Below the pieces are notes generated by a model. It had not been told where the DNA came from, did no database searches, and saw only the letters and a list, made by a program, of their open reading frames with translations. From the NCBI RefSeq assembly GCF_030144325.1, contig NZ_CP126307.1, forward strand, positions 930,001 to 994,000: 64,000 bases of DNA, in the 5' to 3' direction. The stretch is from Bosea vestrisii (GTDB lineage Bacteria; Pseudomonadota; Alphaproteobacteria; Rhizobiales; Beijerinckiaceae). Of the stretch, positions 1-8,753 are shown one piece after another (position 1 is the first letter of the stretch; every line of letters starts with the position of its first letter). Made by a program: the position numbers and the translations under genes.

Positions 1-240
1 AAGTCTCCGGGATTGTGGTCCTACAAGAACGGGTCGCTTTGCGGGTCTCGAAGCCGGGTCGCGATATCGCCACGGTGCCGGAACCGGCCTGACCCAGCCA
101 TGGCGCGCGCATGACAAGATCGTAATGTCAGGACGACGCGCCGGCGAGCGGGAAGTTCCTGCCGGTCGCCGCGCAGTGCCGAATCGGCGCACCATGCGGC
201 CGGGCGCTTTGCTCATCTCCGATCGGCAGCGAGTTCCATC

Positions 241-1238
241 GTGCGCAATCTCATCACCGATGTTCGTGGCATTCTCGTGGGCAATGCCGAGGATGCCATT
301 GCCGCGACCGGCGTGACCGTCGCCCTCTTCGAGCGGCCGAGCATCGCCTCCGTCGCCGTTCTCGGCGGCGCACCCGGGACGCGCGACACCGCGCTGCTCG
401 AGCCGGGCATGACGGTCGAGCATGTCGACGGGATCGTCCTCTCCGGCGGCTCGATCTGGGGCCTGGCCGCCGCCGATGGCGCCCTGAGCTGGCTGGCCAG
501 GGAAGGGCGGGGATTCCCCATCGGTGGCTACCGCGTGCCGATCGTCCCGCAGGCGATCCTGTTCGATCTCGCCAATGGCGGCGACAAGCCCTTCGCCCGC
601 GGCGACGGCGAGGCGCCCTATCGCGCGCTAGCCAACCAGGCCTGTGCCGCCGCGGCAGCCGAGTTCACCCTCGGCAGCGTCGGCGCCGGCCATGGCGCGA
701 CCACGGTCAATCTGAAAGGCGGGCTCGGCTCGGCGAGCGCGGTCGCCGCGACCGGCCAGATCGTCGGTGCACTGGTCGCGGTCAACGCCGTCGGCTCGGC
801 AACGATCGGCGACGGCCCGCATTTCTGGGCCGCGCCTTACGAGAACGGCGGCGAATTCGGTGGCCGCGGCTGGCCGGCGGCGATCCCGCCAGAGGATCTC
901 GCCTTGCGCTTCAAAGGCGGCCCTGGCGCCAACACCACCATCGCCCTCGTCGCGACCGATGCGGTGCTGACCAAGGCGCAGGCCAAGCGCATGGCGCTCT
1001 GCGCCCATGACGGGCTCGCTCGGGCGCTCCGGCCGGTGCATGCCCCCTCGACGGCGACGTCGTCTTCGCCGCCGCGACCGGTCATAGCGGCGCGCCGTCC
1101 GACGCCTATGCCCTGACCGAGCTCTGCGCCACCGCCGCCGACGTGCTGGCGCGGGCCGTGGCGCGAGCGGTATACTGCGCCAGCGCCCTGCCCTTCCCGG
1201 GTGCACGGCCGGCCTGGCGCGACAGGTTCAGTGCATAG
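241..1238 (+). pseudogene. P1 family (DmpA/S58) aminopeptidase, frameshifted
   Basis: The N-terminal ~267 residues match the P1/DmpA family of self-processing N-terminal-nucleophile aminopeptidases: a GGSIWGLAAADG segment near residue 62 and GANTTIALVATD near residues 228-239, where the family is cleaved to expose its nucleophile. The reading frame breaks after RPVHAP at a run of five C at 1043-1047. Adding one C continues into LDGDVVFAAATGHSGAPSDA and on to a stop at 1236-1238, giving a normal 332-residue protein. As sequenced, the frame ends at 1116 with an unrelated tail. GTG start at 241. Either a sequencing indel or a recent lesion. Confidence 0.8.
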
Positions 1239-1278
1239 GTTGGTCGCTTGAGTCGCCACGACGCGAGGGAGCGAGCCG

Positions 1279-1644
1279 ATGGCCAGCGTCCGCTATTTCG
1301 TGACTGATGTCGACGAAGCCGTGCGCTTCTATGTCGACAGGCTCGGCTTTGCGCTGAAGCAGCAGTTCGGCCCGGCCATGGCGATCCTCGAACGTGGCGA
1401 CCTGACGCTCTGGCTCGCCGGCCCCGGCGCCTCGGCCTCGCGGGCGATGCCGGACGGGGGCAAGCCGATCCCCGGCGGCTGGAACCGCTTCGTCATCGAG
1501 GTAGAAGATCTCGCAGGGCTCGTGGAAACCCTGCACCGCAAGAGCGTACCTTTCCGAAACGAGATCGTGGTCGGGCCTGGCGGCAAGCAGATCCTGTGCG
1601 AGGATCCATCGGGCAATCTGATCGAGCTGTTCGAGTCGGCCTGA
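1279..1644 (+). CDS. VOC (glyoxalase/bleomycin resistance) family protein
   Basis: A 121-residue single-module vicinal oxygen chelate protein. It has the family's typical opening (VRYFVTDVDEAVRFYVDRLG), a central GWNRFVIEVEDL strand and a C-terminal DPSGNLIELFE motif, whose Glu is a usual metal ligand. The specific substrate cannot be read from the sequence; members include lactoylglutathione lyases, ring-cleaving dioxygenases and antibiotic-binding proteins. It follows the peptidase gene by 40 bases on the same strand and could be cotranscribed with it. Confidence 0.85.
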   Translation: MASVRYFVTDVDEAVRFYVDRLGFALKQQFGPAMAILERGDLTLWLAGPGASASRAMPDGGKPIPGGWNRFVIEVEDLAGLVETLHRKSVPFRNEIVVGPGGKQILCEDPSGNLIELFESA

Positions 1645-1690
1645 TCATTGCCGCGCACCGCTGGGCGACAGCGCAGCGCGCACCGCTCCC

Positions 1691-1718
1691 AAAGGAAACA
1701 GGAGGGCTTGCGCCCTCC
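1691..1718 (-). terminator. Rho-independent terminator of the YjhX gene
   Basis: On the minus strand, GGAGGGC and GCCCTCC form a 7-bp GC-rich stem with a 4-base loop (1701-1718), followed by TGTTTCCTTT. It lies about 10 bases beyond the stop of the YjhX-like gene. On the plus strand the hairpin has no T tract, so it is oriented for the minus-strand transcript. Confidence 0.65.
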
Positions 1719-1726
1719 CGCTGTCG

Positions 1727-1984
1727 TCATCGGTTGTCGGCCTGCGAGCGGACGGCGAGCCGTCCTTGCTGCGAGATCCGATAGGGGCCGCCCTGGCGCG
1801 ACTCGATCAGGTGCTTTCGCCTGAGCCCGCCGAAGATGGCGAGCGTGCAATCGCTCAGGATGTGGCCTTCATGGGTGAAGCAATCGATGTGATGGATGCG
1901 GCCGTTCTCGCCGCGAAGATGGCGGATCTGTCCGCCACGGGCCAGCACGTGCAGCACGCGCTGCTCGCCCCGCGAAATGTTCAT
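1727..1984 (-). CDS. YjhX family (putative toxin) protein
   Basis: An 85-residue basic protein starting MNISRGEQRVLHVLARGG, with RGENGRIHHIDCFTHEG, DCTLAIF and RPYRIS-like GGPYRISQQG segments. These match the YjhX/UPF0386 family, named after an E. coli toxin candidate and resembling a small winged-helix protein. An upstream in-frame start exists, but homology begins at the ATG at 1984. The partner antitoxin YjhQ is a GNAT acetyltransferase; no GNAT gene adjoins this one, so it looks like an orphan. A terminator follows at once. Toxicity is not demonstrated for most members. Confidence 0.8.
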   Translation of the reverse strand: MNISRGEQRVLHVLARGGQIRHLRGENGRIHHIDCFTHEGHILSDCTLAIFGGLRRKHLIESRQGGPYRISQQGRLAVRSQADNR

Positions 1985-2040
1985 GTTGGTAGAGCCTGTG
2001 CATGGAACCATGACAAGCGCAGCGGTGAAGGGGCCTCCAG

Positions 2041-2150
2041 CATGTTCCGCAAAAGTGGGAACCACTTTTGCGACGAGAACTTGCTCTACTTTGAGTCTGC
2101 GCGAATTCTTTTCGTTCGACCGGTCCGGTCGAACGGAAAGCGCGCTGGGC
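2041..2150. repeat. Intergenic palindromic repeat element
   Basis: The 368-base gap 1985-2352 between YjhX and ATP12 holds two perfect inverted repeats. The first is CGCAAAAGTGG / CCACTTTTGCG with a 3-base loop at 2048-2072; the second is GTTCGACCGG / CCGGTCGAAC with a 1-base loop at 2114-2134. The combination resembles the dispersed palindromic intergenic elements common in Hyphomicrobiales. No open frame in the gap looks coding. Confidence 0.6.
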
Positions 2151-2352
2151 CTCATTTCACCCGGCGCTGGATCAGGTCTCGCCTCAGCGAAACCTCACCG
2201 GGTTCCCACAGTCTCCAACATAAAACCCTCTTGCACATCGCGTCCGGGGTGGAGGCGTTTAAGCGAGCACCCGGCGCGCGTCAATGATCGGGCGAGGCGC
2301 ATTCGCTCGAAGCCGGTTTCGCAGCCGCCCCCGGATGCGCTATGGAACCGGC

Positions 2353-3141
2353 ATGTCGACCGATGATTTTCTCGCCCGCTTCGGCGCCGCCGGCCAGCGC
2401 CAACCCGACCCCGTCGCCGCCGCCCAGCAGGCGATGCGCAACCCGCTGCCCAAGCGCTTCTACGAGAAGGCCGAGGCGCTGGAGCGCGACGGACTGTTCC
2501 ATGTCGCGCTGGACGGCCGTACCGCCCGCACGCCGGCCCGCAAGCCGCTCGCCGTCGCCTCCCGTGCCGTCGCCGATGCACTCGCGGCCGAATGGCAGGC
2601 GCAGGAAGGGCGGATCGATCCGGCCCGCATGCCGCTGACCCGTCTGGTCAACTCGGCGCTAGACGGCGTCGCCGATCAGGGCGAAGCCGTCCGCGCCGAG
2701 ATCGTGCGTTATGCCGGCAGCGATGCGCTCTGCTACCGCGCCGGCGAGCCAGAAGCACTGGTCGAGCGGCAGGATGAGATCTGGAACCCACTCATCGCCG
2801 CGCTGGAAGAGCGCCTCGGCGGCCGTTTCATGATGGCGCAGGGCGTGGTCTTCGCCGAGCAGCCGCAGGCCATGCTCGATGCGGTGGCCAGGCGTGTCGC
2901 TGCGATCCACTCCCCGGTCGCGCTCGCCGGCGCCCACAACGTCATGACGCTGACCGGTTCGACCATCCTGATGCTCGCCCTCGCTGAGGGGCTGATCGAT
3001 GCCGACGCGGCCTGGGCCGCCGCCCATCTCGACGAGGACTACCAGATCGGCATCTGGGGCCAGGACGAGGAAGCGGCCGAGCGCCGCGTCCTCCGCCGCA
3101 AGGAGTATGACGCCGCCGTGCTACTGCTGATGAAAGGCTAG
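2353..3141 (+). CDS. ATP12 family F1-ATPase assembly chaperone
   Basis: A 262-residue ATP12/ATPAF2-like protein. In mitochondria ATP12 holds the F1 alpha subunit before hexamer assembly, and alphaproteobacteria have a cytosolic homologue. Recognised from KRFYEKAEA, DGRTARTPARKPLAV, PLTRLVNSALDG, SDALCYRA and the C-terminal SPVALAGAHNVMTLTGS block. An upstream in-frame start at 2284 lies in repeat-rich DNA; the ATG at 2353 (MSTDDFLARFG) is preferred because family similarity begins there. The DUF1801 gene follows after 5 bases, suggesting cotranscription. Confidence 0.9.
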   Translation: MSTDDFLARFGAAGQRQPDPVAAAQQAMRNPLPKRFYEKAEALERDGLFHVALDGRTARTPARKPLAVASRAVADALAAEWQAQEGRIDPARMPLTRLVNSALDGVADQGEAVRAEIVRYAGSDALCYRAGEPEALVERQDEIWNPLIAALEERLGGRFMMAQGVVFAEQPQAMLDAVARRVAAIHSPVALAGAHNVMTLTGSTILMLALAEGLIDADAAWAAAHLDEDYQIGIWGQDEEAAERRVLRRKEYDAAVLLLMKG

Positions 3142-3146
3142 CCGCC

Positions 3147-3536
3147 TTGTTTCCCGGCGCGCCCAAGGCCGACAACCCGGCCGATTATGTCGCCCAGCTC
3201 GATGGCTGGCGACTGGCGATGGTTGAGGCTTTGCGCACGGCGGTGAAGGCCGCCGCCCCGCTCGATGAGCGGATCAAGTGGACGCATCTGGTCTATGTCT
3301 CGAACGGGCCGGTGCTGCTGATCCGGGCTGAAGCCGAGCGTGTCCTCTTCGGCTTCTGGTGCGGCAAGCGGTTGCGGGGGATCGAGCCCCGGCTAAAGCC
3401 GGGCGGCAAGTTCGAGCTCGCCACCATGGTGCTGCGCGAGGGCGACGCGGTCGACCCGGCCGTTGCCGCCGAGTTGGTACGCGCCGCGGTCGCGCTCAAT
3501 CGCGAGCTCGGCGACCCGAGCAAGCCGAGCGCCTGA
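3147..3536 (+). CDS. DUF1801 (YdhG-like) domain protein
   Basis: A 129-residue protein with the DUF1801 layout: N-terminal helical part (NPADYVAQLDGWR), IKWTHLVYVSNGPVLLIRAE, then FGFWCGKRL and a C-terminal helix with AVALNRELG. Molecular function is unknown for the family, which has a ferritin-unrelated alpha/beta fold. It starts with TTG at 3147, five bases after the ATP12 stop, so translation is probably coupled. It converges with clpP: the two stops are adjacent. Confidence 0.75.
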   Translation: MFPGAPKADNPADYVAQLDGWRLAMVEALRTAVKAAAPLDERIKWTHLVYVSNGPVLLIRAEAERVLFGFWCGKRLRGIEPRLKPGGKFELATMVLREGDAVDPAVAAELVRAAVALNRELGDPSKPSA

Positions 3537-4142
3537 CTAAGCTGCCGGCGGCGGCTCGGTCATAATCCGGTCGATCAGCCCCCATTCGAGCGCTTCCTCC
3601 GCCGTCATGAAGCGATCCCGGTCGAGCGCGCGTTCGACCTCCTCTTCGCTGCGCCCGCAATGCTCGGCATAGAGCCGGATCATGCGCCGCTTCGTCTTCT
3701 GGATCTCCTCGGCATGGATCAGGATGTCCGAGGCCTGCCCTTGGGCGCCGCCGAGCGGCTGATGGACGTGCAGGCTGGCATTGGGCAGCGCCGCGCGCGC
3801 TCCAGGCTCGCCCGCCATCAGCAGAAATGAGCCCATCGAGCGCGCCGTGCCCATGCAGAGCGTGTGCACCGGCGAGCGGATGTAGCGCATGGTGTCGTAG
3901 ATCGCGAGGCCGCTGGTGACCACGCCGCCCGGCGAGTTGATGTAGAAATGGATCGGCCGTTTCGGGTTCTCGGCCTCGAGGAAGAGCAACTGGGCGCAGA
4001 TCAGCGACGCCGTCCCGTCATTGACCTCCCCGCTGAGGAAGACGATCCGCTCGCGCAGCAGCCGTGAATAGATGTCGAAGGAGCGTTCCCCGCGGGTCGA
4101 CTGTTCGACGACCATAGGGACGAGCTGCATCGTGCCGTGCAT
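3537..4142 (-). CDS. clpP: ATP-dependent Clp protease proteolytic subunit (ClpP paralogue)
   Basis: A 201-residue ClpP-type serine peptidase, the barrel subunit that degrades substrates unfolded by ClpA or ClpX. The catalytic triad is visible as Ser102 in ARSMGSF, His127 in HVHQPLGG and Asp176 in DRDRF, with the same Ser-His and His-Asp spacing as E. coli ClpP. It differs from housekeeping ClpP around the nucleophile (MGTARSMGSF instead of MGQAASMG) and has no clpX neighbour, so it is probably a secondary paralogue. The start is supported by AAAGGAGGT about 8 bases upstream. Confidence 0.9.
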   Translation of the reverse strand: MHGTMQLVPMVVEQSTRGERSFDIYSRLLRERIVFLSGEVNDGTASLICAQLLFLEAENPKRPIHFYINSPGGVVTSGLAIYDTMRYIRSPVHTLCMGTARSMGSFLLMAGEPGARAALPNASLHVHQPLGGAQGQASDILIHAEEIQKTKRRMIRLYAEHCGRSEEEVERALDRDRFMTAEEALEWGLIDRIMTEPPPAA

Positions 4143-4200
4143 CGACGACCTCCTTTGTTCCGGACTGTTGGTGACTAGGGTTGTGGGTTAGGCCGCGCCG

Positions 4201-4542
4201 TCAGGCGGCGCGCAGCATGAGCGGCTGATTACTGTTCGCGGGCGACGGCAGCTGACCCAGCCTTGCATCCGTCAGCTGGTGGATGATGCGCAGCTCGGTC
4301 CCATCTGCATTGGGCGCGAGCTGGAAGGTCACGACGCTTTCCAGGAAGGGCGGCTTTTCTTCCCTCAGCCGGTAGCGGACCTCCTCCCCCGGCACTGAGG
4401 AGAGCGCCTCGACCTCGGCCGGCAGCCATCTCTCGCGGAAGGCCGGAATGCTGAGCGCCCGCCAGACTTTCTCGGGCGGAGCATCGAGCTGATACGCGAA
4501 GACCAGCTGCTTCGTCCGATCCTTCGTCTCGATCTCGCTCAT
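4201..4542 (-). CDS. SRPBCC (AHSA1-like) domain protein
   Basis: A 113-residue protein of the START/Bet v1-like SRPBCC superfamily, with the AHSA1 signature QLDAPPEKVWRAL near the N terminus and a final SNQPLMLRAA. Members bind hydrophobic ligands in a helix-grip pocket; the ligand here is unknown. Its ATG overlaps the stop of the upstream ArsR gene (ATGA), a pairing of ArsR regulator and SRPBCC protein seen very often in proteobacteria, so the two are translated as a coupled unit. Confidence 0.85.
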   Translation of the reverse strand: MSEIETKDRTKQLVFAYQLDAPPEKVWRALSIPAFRERWLPAEVEALSSVPGEEVRYRLREEKPPFLESVVTFQLAPNADGTELRIIHQLTDARLGQLPSPANSNQPLMLRAA

Positions 4543-4859
4543 TGGTCCATGTCCCGCAGCAGGTCCTTGAGGGCGTCGACGCGCGCCGGCCAGTAGGCGC
4601 GATACTTCGTGAGCCATTGCGCGATCAGGGCGAGCCCGTCCGGGTCGACCTCGTAATTGACGAAGCGCCCCTGCCGTTCCTCCCGCACCAGCTTCGCAGT
4701 GCGCAGAACCGCAAGGTGCTGCGACATCGCCGGCTGGCTGATCGCAATGCCATCCCGTAGCGCGCTGGCGTTCATCCCGCCGGCCGCGAGCTTCTCGAAG
4801 ATCGCCCGGCGGGTCGGGTCGGCCAGTGCTTTGAAGATGTCCTGCTCCATGAACAACAC
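4539..4859 (-). CDS. ArsR family transcriptional regulator
   Basis: A 106-residue winged-helix repressor: IFKALADPTRRAIFEKLA at the start, the recognition helix region GIAISQPAMSQHLAVLRTA and the wing VREERQGRFVNYEV. There are no clustered metal-binding cysteines, so it is probably not a metal sensor of the classical ArsR type. It belongs to the subgroup coupled to SRPBCC genes. The ATG four codons in (4850) is an alternative start. Confidence 0.88.
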   Translation of the reverse strand: MLFMEQDIFKALADPTRRAIFEKLAAGGMNASALRDGIAISQPAMSQHLAVLRTAKLVREERQGRFVNYEVDPDGLALIAQWLTKYRAYWPARVDALKDLLRDMDQ

Positions 4860-5028
4860 ATAAGCATAGACTTATTTGACTCGCAAGCCCGCTTAGGAGG
4901 CGCAGTGAGCAGGCCGCGCGCGCGGTCGCACCCGGCCTTGCACCAAAGCGGGAGGCGCGCCCGATGGACAGCCACGCCTTCCGCCCTTAAGCCGGATAGC
5001 GGATTTTGGCAGGCTTCCCGGAGGCTCC

Positions 5029-6559
5029 ATGAAGGACATTCTCGAACAGCTCGAAGACCGCCGCGCCGGGGCGCGGCAGGGGCGGCGGCGAGCGCCGCAT
5101 CGAGGCGCAGCACAAGCGCGGCAAGCTGACCGCGCGCGAGCGCATCGAATTGCTGCTCGACCGCGACTCCTTCGAGGAGTTCGACATGTTCGTGCAGCAT
5201 CGCTGCGTCGATTTCGGCATGGAGAAGGGCGAGAAGATTCCCGGCGACGGCGTCGTCACCGGCTGGGGCACGGTCAATGGCCGCACCGTCTTCGTCTTCT
5301 CCAAAGACTTCACCGTCTTCGGCGGCTCGCTCTCCGAGACGCATGCCCAGAAGATCACCAAGATCCAGGACATGGCGCTGAAGATGCGCGCACCGATCGT
5401 CGGCATCTTCGACGCCGGCGGCGCCCGCATCCAGGAGGGCGTCGCGGCGCTCGGCGGCTATGGCGAGGTCTTCAAGCGGAATGTGCAGGCCTCTGGCGTC
5501 ATCCCGCAGATCTCGGTGATCATGGGCCCCTGCGCCGGCGGCGACGTCTACTCGCCCGCGATGACCGACTTCATCTTCATGGTCCGCGACACCAGCTACA
5601 TGTTCGTCACCGGTCCGGAGGTGGTGAAGACCGTCACCAACGAGACCGTGACCTCCGAGGAACTCGGCGGCGCCAAGGTCCACACCTCCAAGTCCTCGGT
5701 CGCCGACGGCTCGTTCGAGAACGATGTCGAGGCGCTGCTGCAGGTGCGCCGCCTGATCGACTTCCTGCCGGCCAACAACACCGTCGGCGTGCCGGAATGG
5801 CCGAGCTTCGACGTGCCCGACCGTGTCGATATGAGCCTCGACACGCTGGTGCCGGACAATCCGAACAAGCCCTACGACATCAAGGAATTGATCCTGAAGG
5901 TCGTCGACGAGGGCGACTTCTTCGAGATCCAGCAGGCCTATGCCGGCAACATCGTCACCGGCTTCGCCCGCATCGAGGGCCGCACCGTCGGCATCGTCGC
6001 CAACCAGCCGATGGTGCTGGCCGGCGTGCTCGATTCCGACGCCAGCCGGAAAGGCGCCCGCTTCGTCCGCTATTGCGACGCCTTCGAGATCCCGATCGTC
6101 ACTTTGGTCGACGTTCCCGGCTTCCTGCCTGGCACGGCGCAGGAATATGGCGGCCTGATCAAGCACGGTGCCAAGCTGCTCTTCGCCTATAGCGAATGCA
6201 CCGTGCCGCTGGTCACGGTGATCACGCGAAAGGCCTTCGGCGGCGCCTATGACGTCATGGCCTCGAAGCATATCGGCGCCGACGTCAATTATGCCTGGCC
6301 GACGGCGCAGATCGCGGTGATGGGTGCCAAGGGCGCGGTCGAGATCATCTTCCGCGGCATGGACGCGGATGGCATCGCCGCCAAGACGAAAGAGTACGAG
6401 GATCGCTTCATGTCCCCCTTCGTCGCGGCCGAACGCGGCTATGTCGACGAGGTGATCATGCCGCACTCAACCAGGCGTCGGGTCGCGCGGGCGCTGGCGA
6501 TGCTGCGCACCAAGAGCGTCGAGCGGCCCTGGCGCAAGCACGACAACATCCCGCTCTGA
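5029..6559 (+). pseudogene. pccB: Propionyl-CoA carboxylase beta subunit, single-base frameshift near start
   Basis: Carboxyltransferase subunit of a biotin-dependent acyl-CoA carboxylase, which moves CO2 from biotin to propionyl-CoA to give methylmalonyl-CoA. Residue blocks include FDAGGARIQEGVAALGGYGE, GPCAGGDVYSPAMTDF, FVTGPEVVKTVTNE and DVPGFLPGTAQEYGGLI. The gene opens with the family start MKDILEQLEDRRAGARQG at 5029, but the main frame resumes one base later (GERRIEAQHKRGK). Removing one G from the GGGG run at 5079-5082 restores a normal 509-residue protein. The biotin subunit (PccA) is not in the window. An internal start at 5150 would give an N-terminally short 469-residue product. 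Confidence 0.85.
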
Positions 6560-6583
6560 AGAGCGTTTGAAGACTCCCTGAGC

Positions 6584-6700
6584 CCTCATCCTGAGGAGCC
6601 ATTCCGTCAGGAATGGCGTCTCGAAGGATGGTTCAGGAGGTTCTGGAGACAACTGGAGCATCCTTCGAGACGCGCCCTGCGGGCGCTCCTCAGGATGAGG
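6584..6700. repeat. Long palindromic intergenic repeat
   Basis: The left arm (6584-6630) reads CCTCATCCTGAGGAGC and TCTCGAAGGATG; the right arm (6658-6700) contains CATCCTTCGAGACGC and GCTCCTCAGGATGAGG, so the two arms pair over most of their length around a short centre. Smaller hairpins lie within each arm (CATTCC/GGAATG; GCCC/GGGC). It sits between the convergent pccB and LysR genes and looks like a REP-type dispersed element; it may also act as a bidirectional terminator. Confidence 0.75.
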
Positions 6701-6746
6701 ACTGTGAGTTTCAGACGGACGCCTCGGACCAAGCGCCGGGGCGACC

Positions 6747-7646
6747 TCACATCAGCCCTGGCAGCTCCGCCGCCAGCGCGTCGATGGCGACGCGGATCTT
6801 GGGCGGCAGATGCGGCGTCTGCAGCCAGAGTGCGTGCACGTCGTAGGGCAATCGCCCCTCGTCCGGCAGCAACTCGACCAGTTCCCCTGCCCTGAGGCGC
6901 TCGCGCACCAGCCAGGACGGCAGCCAGGCCAGGCCCATGCCGAGCACGGCCGCATCCGCGATCGCCTCGAGATCGTCGAACCGCAAACGGTGGCGCAGCA
7001 TGACCTCCGCCGGCGGCCCCTCCTCGCGCGGAAACAGCCAGGGGCGGACGCGGCCGGAGCGGCGATAGACTACCGCGTCGCGGCCCTCCAGCTCTTCGAT
7101 CTGCTGCGGCGTTCCGCGGGCTTCGAGGTACGACGGCGCGGCACAGACGATCATGTGCTGACGTGCGACGCGGCGCGTCACGAGGTTCGCTGCGTCGTGC
7201 AGCTCGCCGGTCCGGATGGCGAGGTCGTGGCCACCCTCGGCGAGATCGACGAAGCCGTCGCCGAAGGCGAGGTCGAGCTCAAGCTGTGGATGGCGCTGCG
7301 CTACCTCCAGTAGGACCGGCATGACGCAGCGCCTGCCGAACAGCACCGGCAGCGCCACCCGAAGCTTGCCGCGCGGCTCGCCCAACTGGTCGGCAGCGAG
7401 CGCATCAGCCGCCTCGGCCTCGGCGAGGACTGTCCGGCAGCGCTCGTAATAGGCGCGGCCGAATTCGGTCAGGCTCTGGCGGCGCGTCGTGCGGTTGAGG
7501 AGGCGCACGCCCAGGCGCTCCTCCAGGAAGCGGACATGCTTGCCGACCATCGGCGCGGAAAGGTCGAGCGCCGCTGCGGCTGCCGCGAAGGAACCGAGAT
7601 CGACCGCCCTGACGAAGACGGTCATGCTGGTGAGGCGATCCATCAT
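6747..7646 (-). CDS. LysR family transcriptional regulator
   Basis: A 299-residue LysR-type regulator of the CrgA/DhcR-like subgroup. The N-terminal helix-turn-helix spans about residues 5-62 (MTVFVRAVDLGSFAAAAAAL, FLEERLGVRLLNRTTRR); the C-terminal effector domain starts with GKLRVALPVLFGRR. It is divergently transcribed from the oxidoreductase gene at 7746 with a 99-base gap containing the short inverted repeat GATTG-T-CAATC (7664-7674). It therefore probably controls that gene. Confidence 0.9.
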   Translation of the reverse strand: MMDRLTSMTVFVRAVDLGSFAAAAAALDLSAPMVGKHVRFLEERLGVRLLNRTTRRQSLTEFGRAYYERCRTVLAEAEAADALAADQLGEPRGKLRVALPVLFGRRCVMPVLLEVAQRHPQLELDLAFGDGFVDLAEGGHDLAIRTGELHDAANLVTRRVARQHMIVCAAPSYLEARGTPQQIEELEGRDAVVYRRSGRVRPWLFPREEGPPAEVMLRHRLRFDDLEAIADAAVLGMGLAWLPSWLVRERLRAGELVELLPDEGRLPYDVHALWLQTPHLPPKIRVAIDALAAELPGLM

Positions 7647-7745
7647 TCGAAATCAACCGTTCCGATTGTCAATCACGAGCCACGATTTATCGCGAAATAA
7701 GCTGCTGTCATAGCTCATTCACTCACGGTGATTTGGATTTAGAGC

Positions 7746-8735
7746 ATGGCACGCGCAGCCCGTTTCCACCGCCATGGCGGTCCCGAGGTTCTGACGATCG
7801 AGGAGATCGAAGTCGCACCGCCCGGACCCGGCGAGGTCCAGATCCGGACCAAGGCGCTCGGCCTCAACCGGGCCGAAGCCCTGTTCCGCTCGGGGACTTA
7901 CATCGAGCAGGCGCACTTTCCCTCGGGGCTCGGTCTCGAAGCCGCCGGCCTGATCGAAAGCGTCGGCGACGGCGTCGAAGGCCTCTTGCCCGGCGATCCC
8001 GTCAGTCTGGTGCCGCCGCGCTCGATGCTGCGCTCGCCGGTGCATGGCGAGCTCGTCACCGTTCCCGCGGCGCTCGTGATCAAGCACCCAGCGACGCTCA
8101 GCTGGGAGGCCGCCGCAGCCAGCTGGATGCAGTATCTGACCGCCTATGGCGCGCTGGTCGACATCGCCCGCCTCGGCCGCGGCGAGCCTGTGGTGATCAC
8201 GGCGGCGTCGAGCAGTGTCGGCCTCGCGGCGATCCAGATCGCCAACCGGATCGGCGCGATCCCGATCGCGGTGACGCGGACCAGGCGCAAGGCCCAGGCG
8301 CTACGGGAGGCCGGCGCCGCCCATGTCGTCGCATCGAGCGAAGACGACGTCGGAGCCCGCTTGAAGGACATCGCTGGCGAGGGCGGCATCAGGGTGGTCT
8401 TCGACGCCGTCGGCGGCACCGCTTTCCTGCCGCTGACCGCCGCGATGGCGCGCGGCGGCATCCTGATCAACTATGGCGGCCAGAGCCCGGAGGCGACCCC
8501 CTTCCCGCTCTTCAATGTGCTGAGCAGGAGCCTGACGCTACGCGGCTATCTCGTCCACGAGATCACCGGCGATCCAGCGCGCCTCGCCGCCGCCAAGGCC
8601 TTCACCCTCGACGGGCTGAGCGATGGTTCGCTAAAGCCGATCATCGCCCGGACCTTCCCGTTCGACGAGATCGTCGAGGCGCATCGCTACCTCGAATCGA
8701 ACGAGCAGTTCGGCAAGATCGTGGTGACGCTTTGA
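7746..8735 (+). CDS. Zinc-type alcohol dehydrogenase-like / quinone oxidoreductase
   Basis: A 329-residue MDR-superfamily NAD(P)H-dependent oxidoreductase. The N-terminal GroES-like part includes GPGEVQIRTKALGLNRAE and the Rossmann part includes VVITAASSSVGLAAIQIANR. No structural zinc cysteines are present, so it resembles the quinone oxidoreductase branch rather than true zinc alcohol dehydrogenases. The glycine-rich motif is AASSSVG rather than AAAGGVG, as in several members acting on quinones or enones. Divergent from the LysR gene that probably regulates it. The substrate is unknown. Confidence 0.85.
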   Translation: MARAARFHRHGGPEVLTIEEIEVAPPGPGEVQIRTKALGLNRAEALFRSGTYIEQAHFPSGLGLEAAGLIESVGDGVEGLLPGDPVSLVPPRSMLRSPVHGELVTVPAALVIKHPATLSWEAAAASWMQYLTAYGALVDIARLGRGEPVVITAASSSVGLAAIQIANRIGAIPIAVTRTRRKAQALREAGAAHVVASSEDDVGARLKDIAGEGGIRVVFDAVGGTAFLPLTAAMARGGILINYGGQSPEATPFPLFNVLSRSLTLRGYLVHEITGDPARLAAAKAFTLDGLSDGSLKPIIARTFPFDEIVEAHRYLESNEQFGKIVVTL

Positions 8736-8753
8736 CGGCGCGGATCGCGCTGC

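Noticed and set aside
3..92. Possible C-terminal tail of an upstream plus-strand gene ending in a TGA at 90-92
   Set aside because: Only 29 codons are visible, with no recognisable motif; the window start cuts it off. Bases 93-240 show nothing further.
4772..6466. 564-codon minus-strand frame opposite pccB
   Set aside because: Asp/His/Gly-rich composition without similarity, antisense to well-supported pccB.
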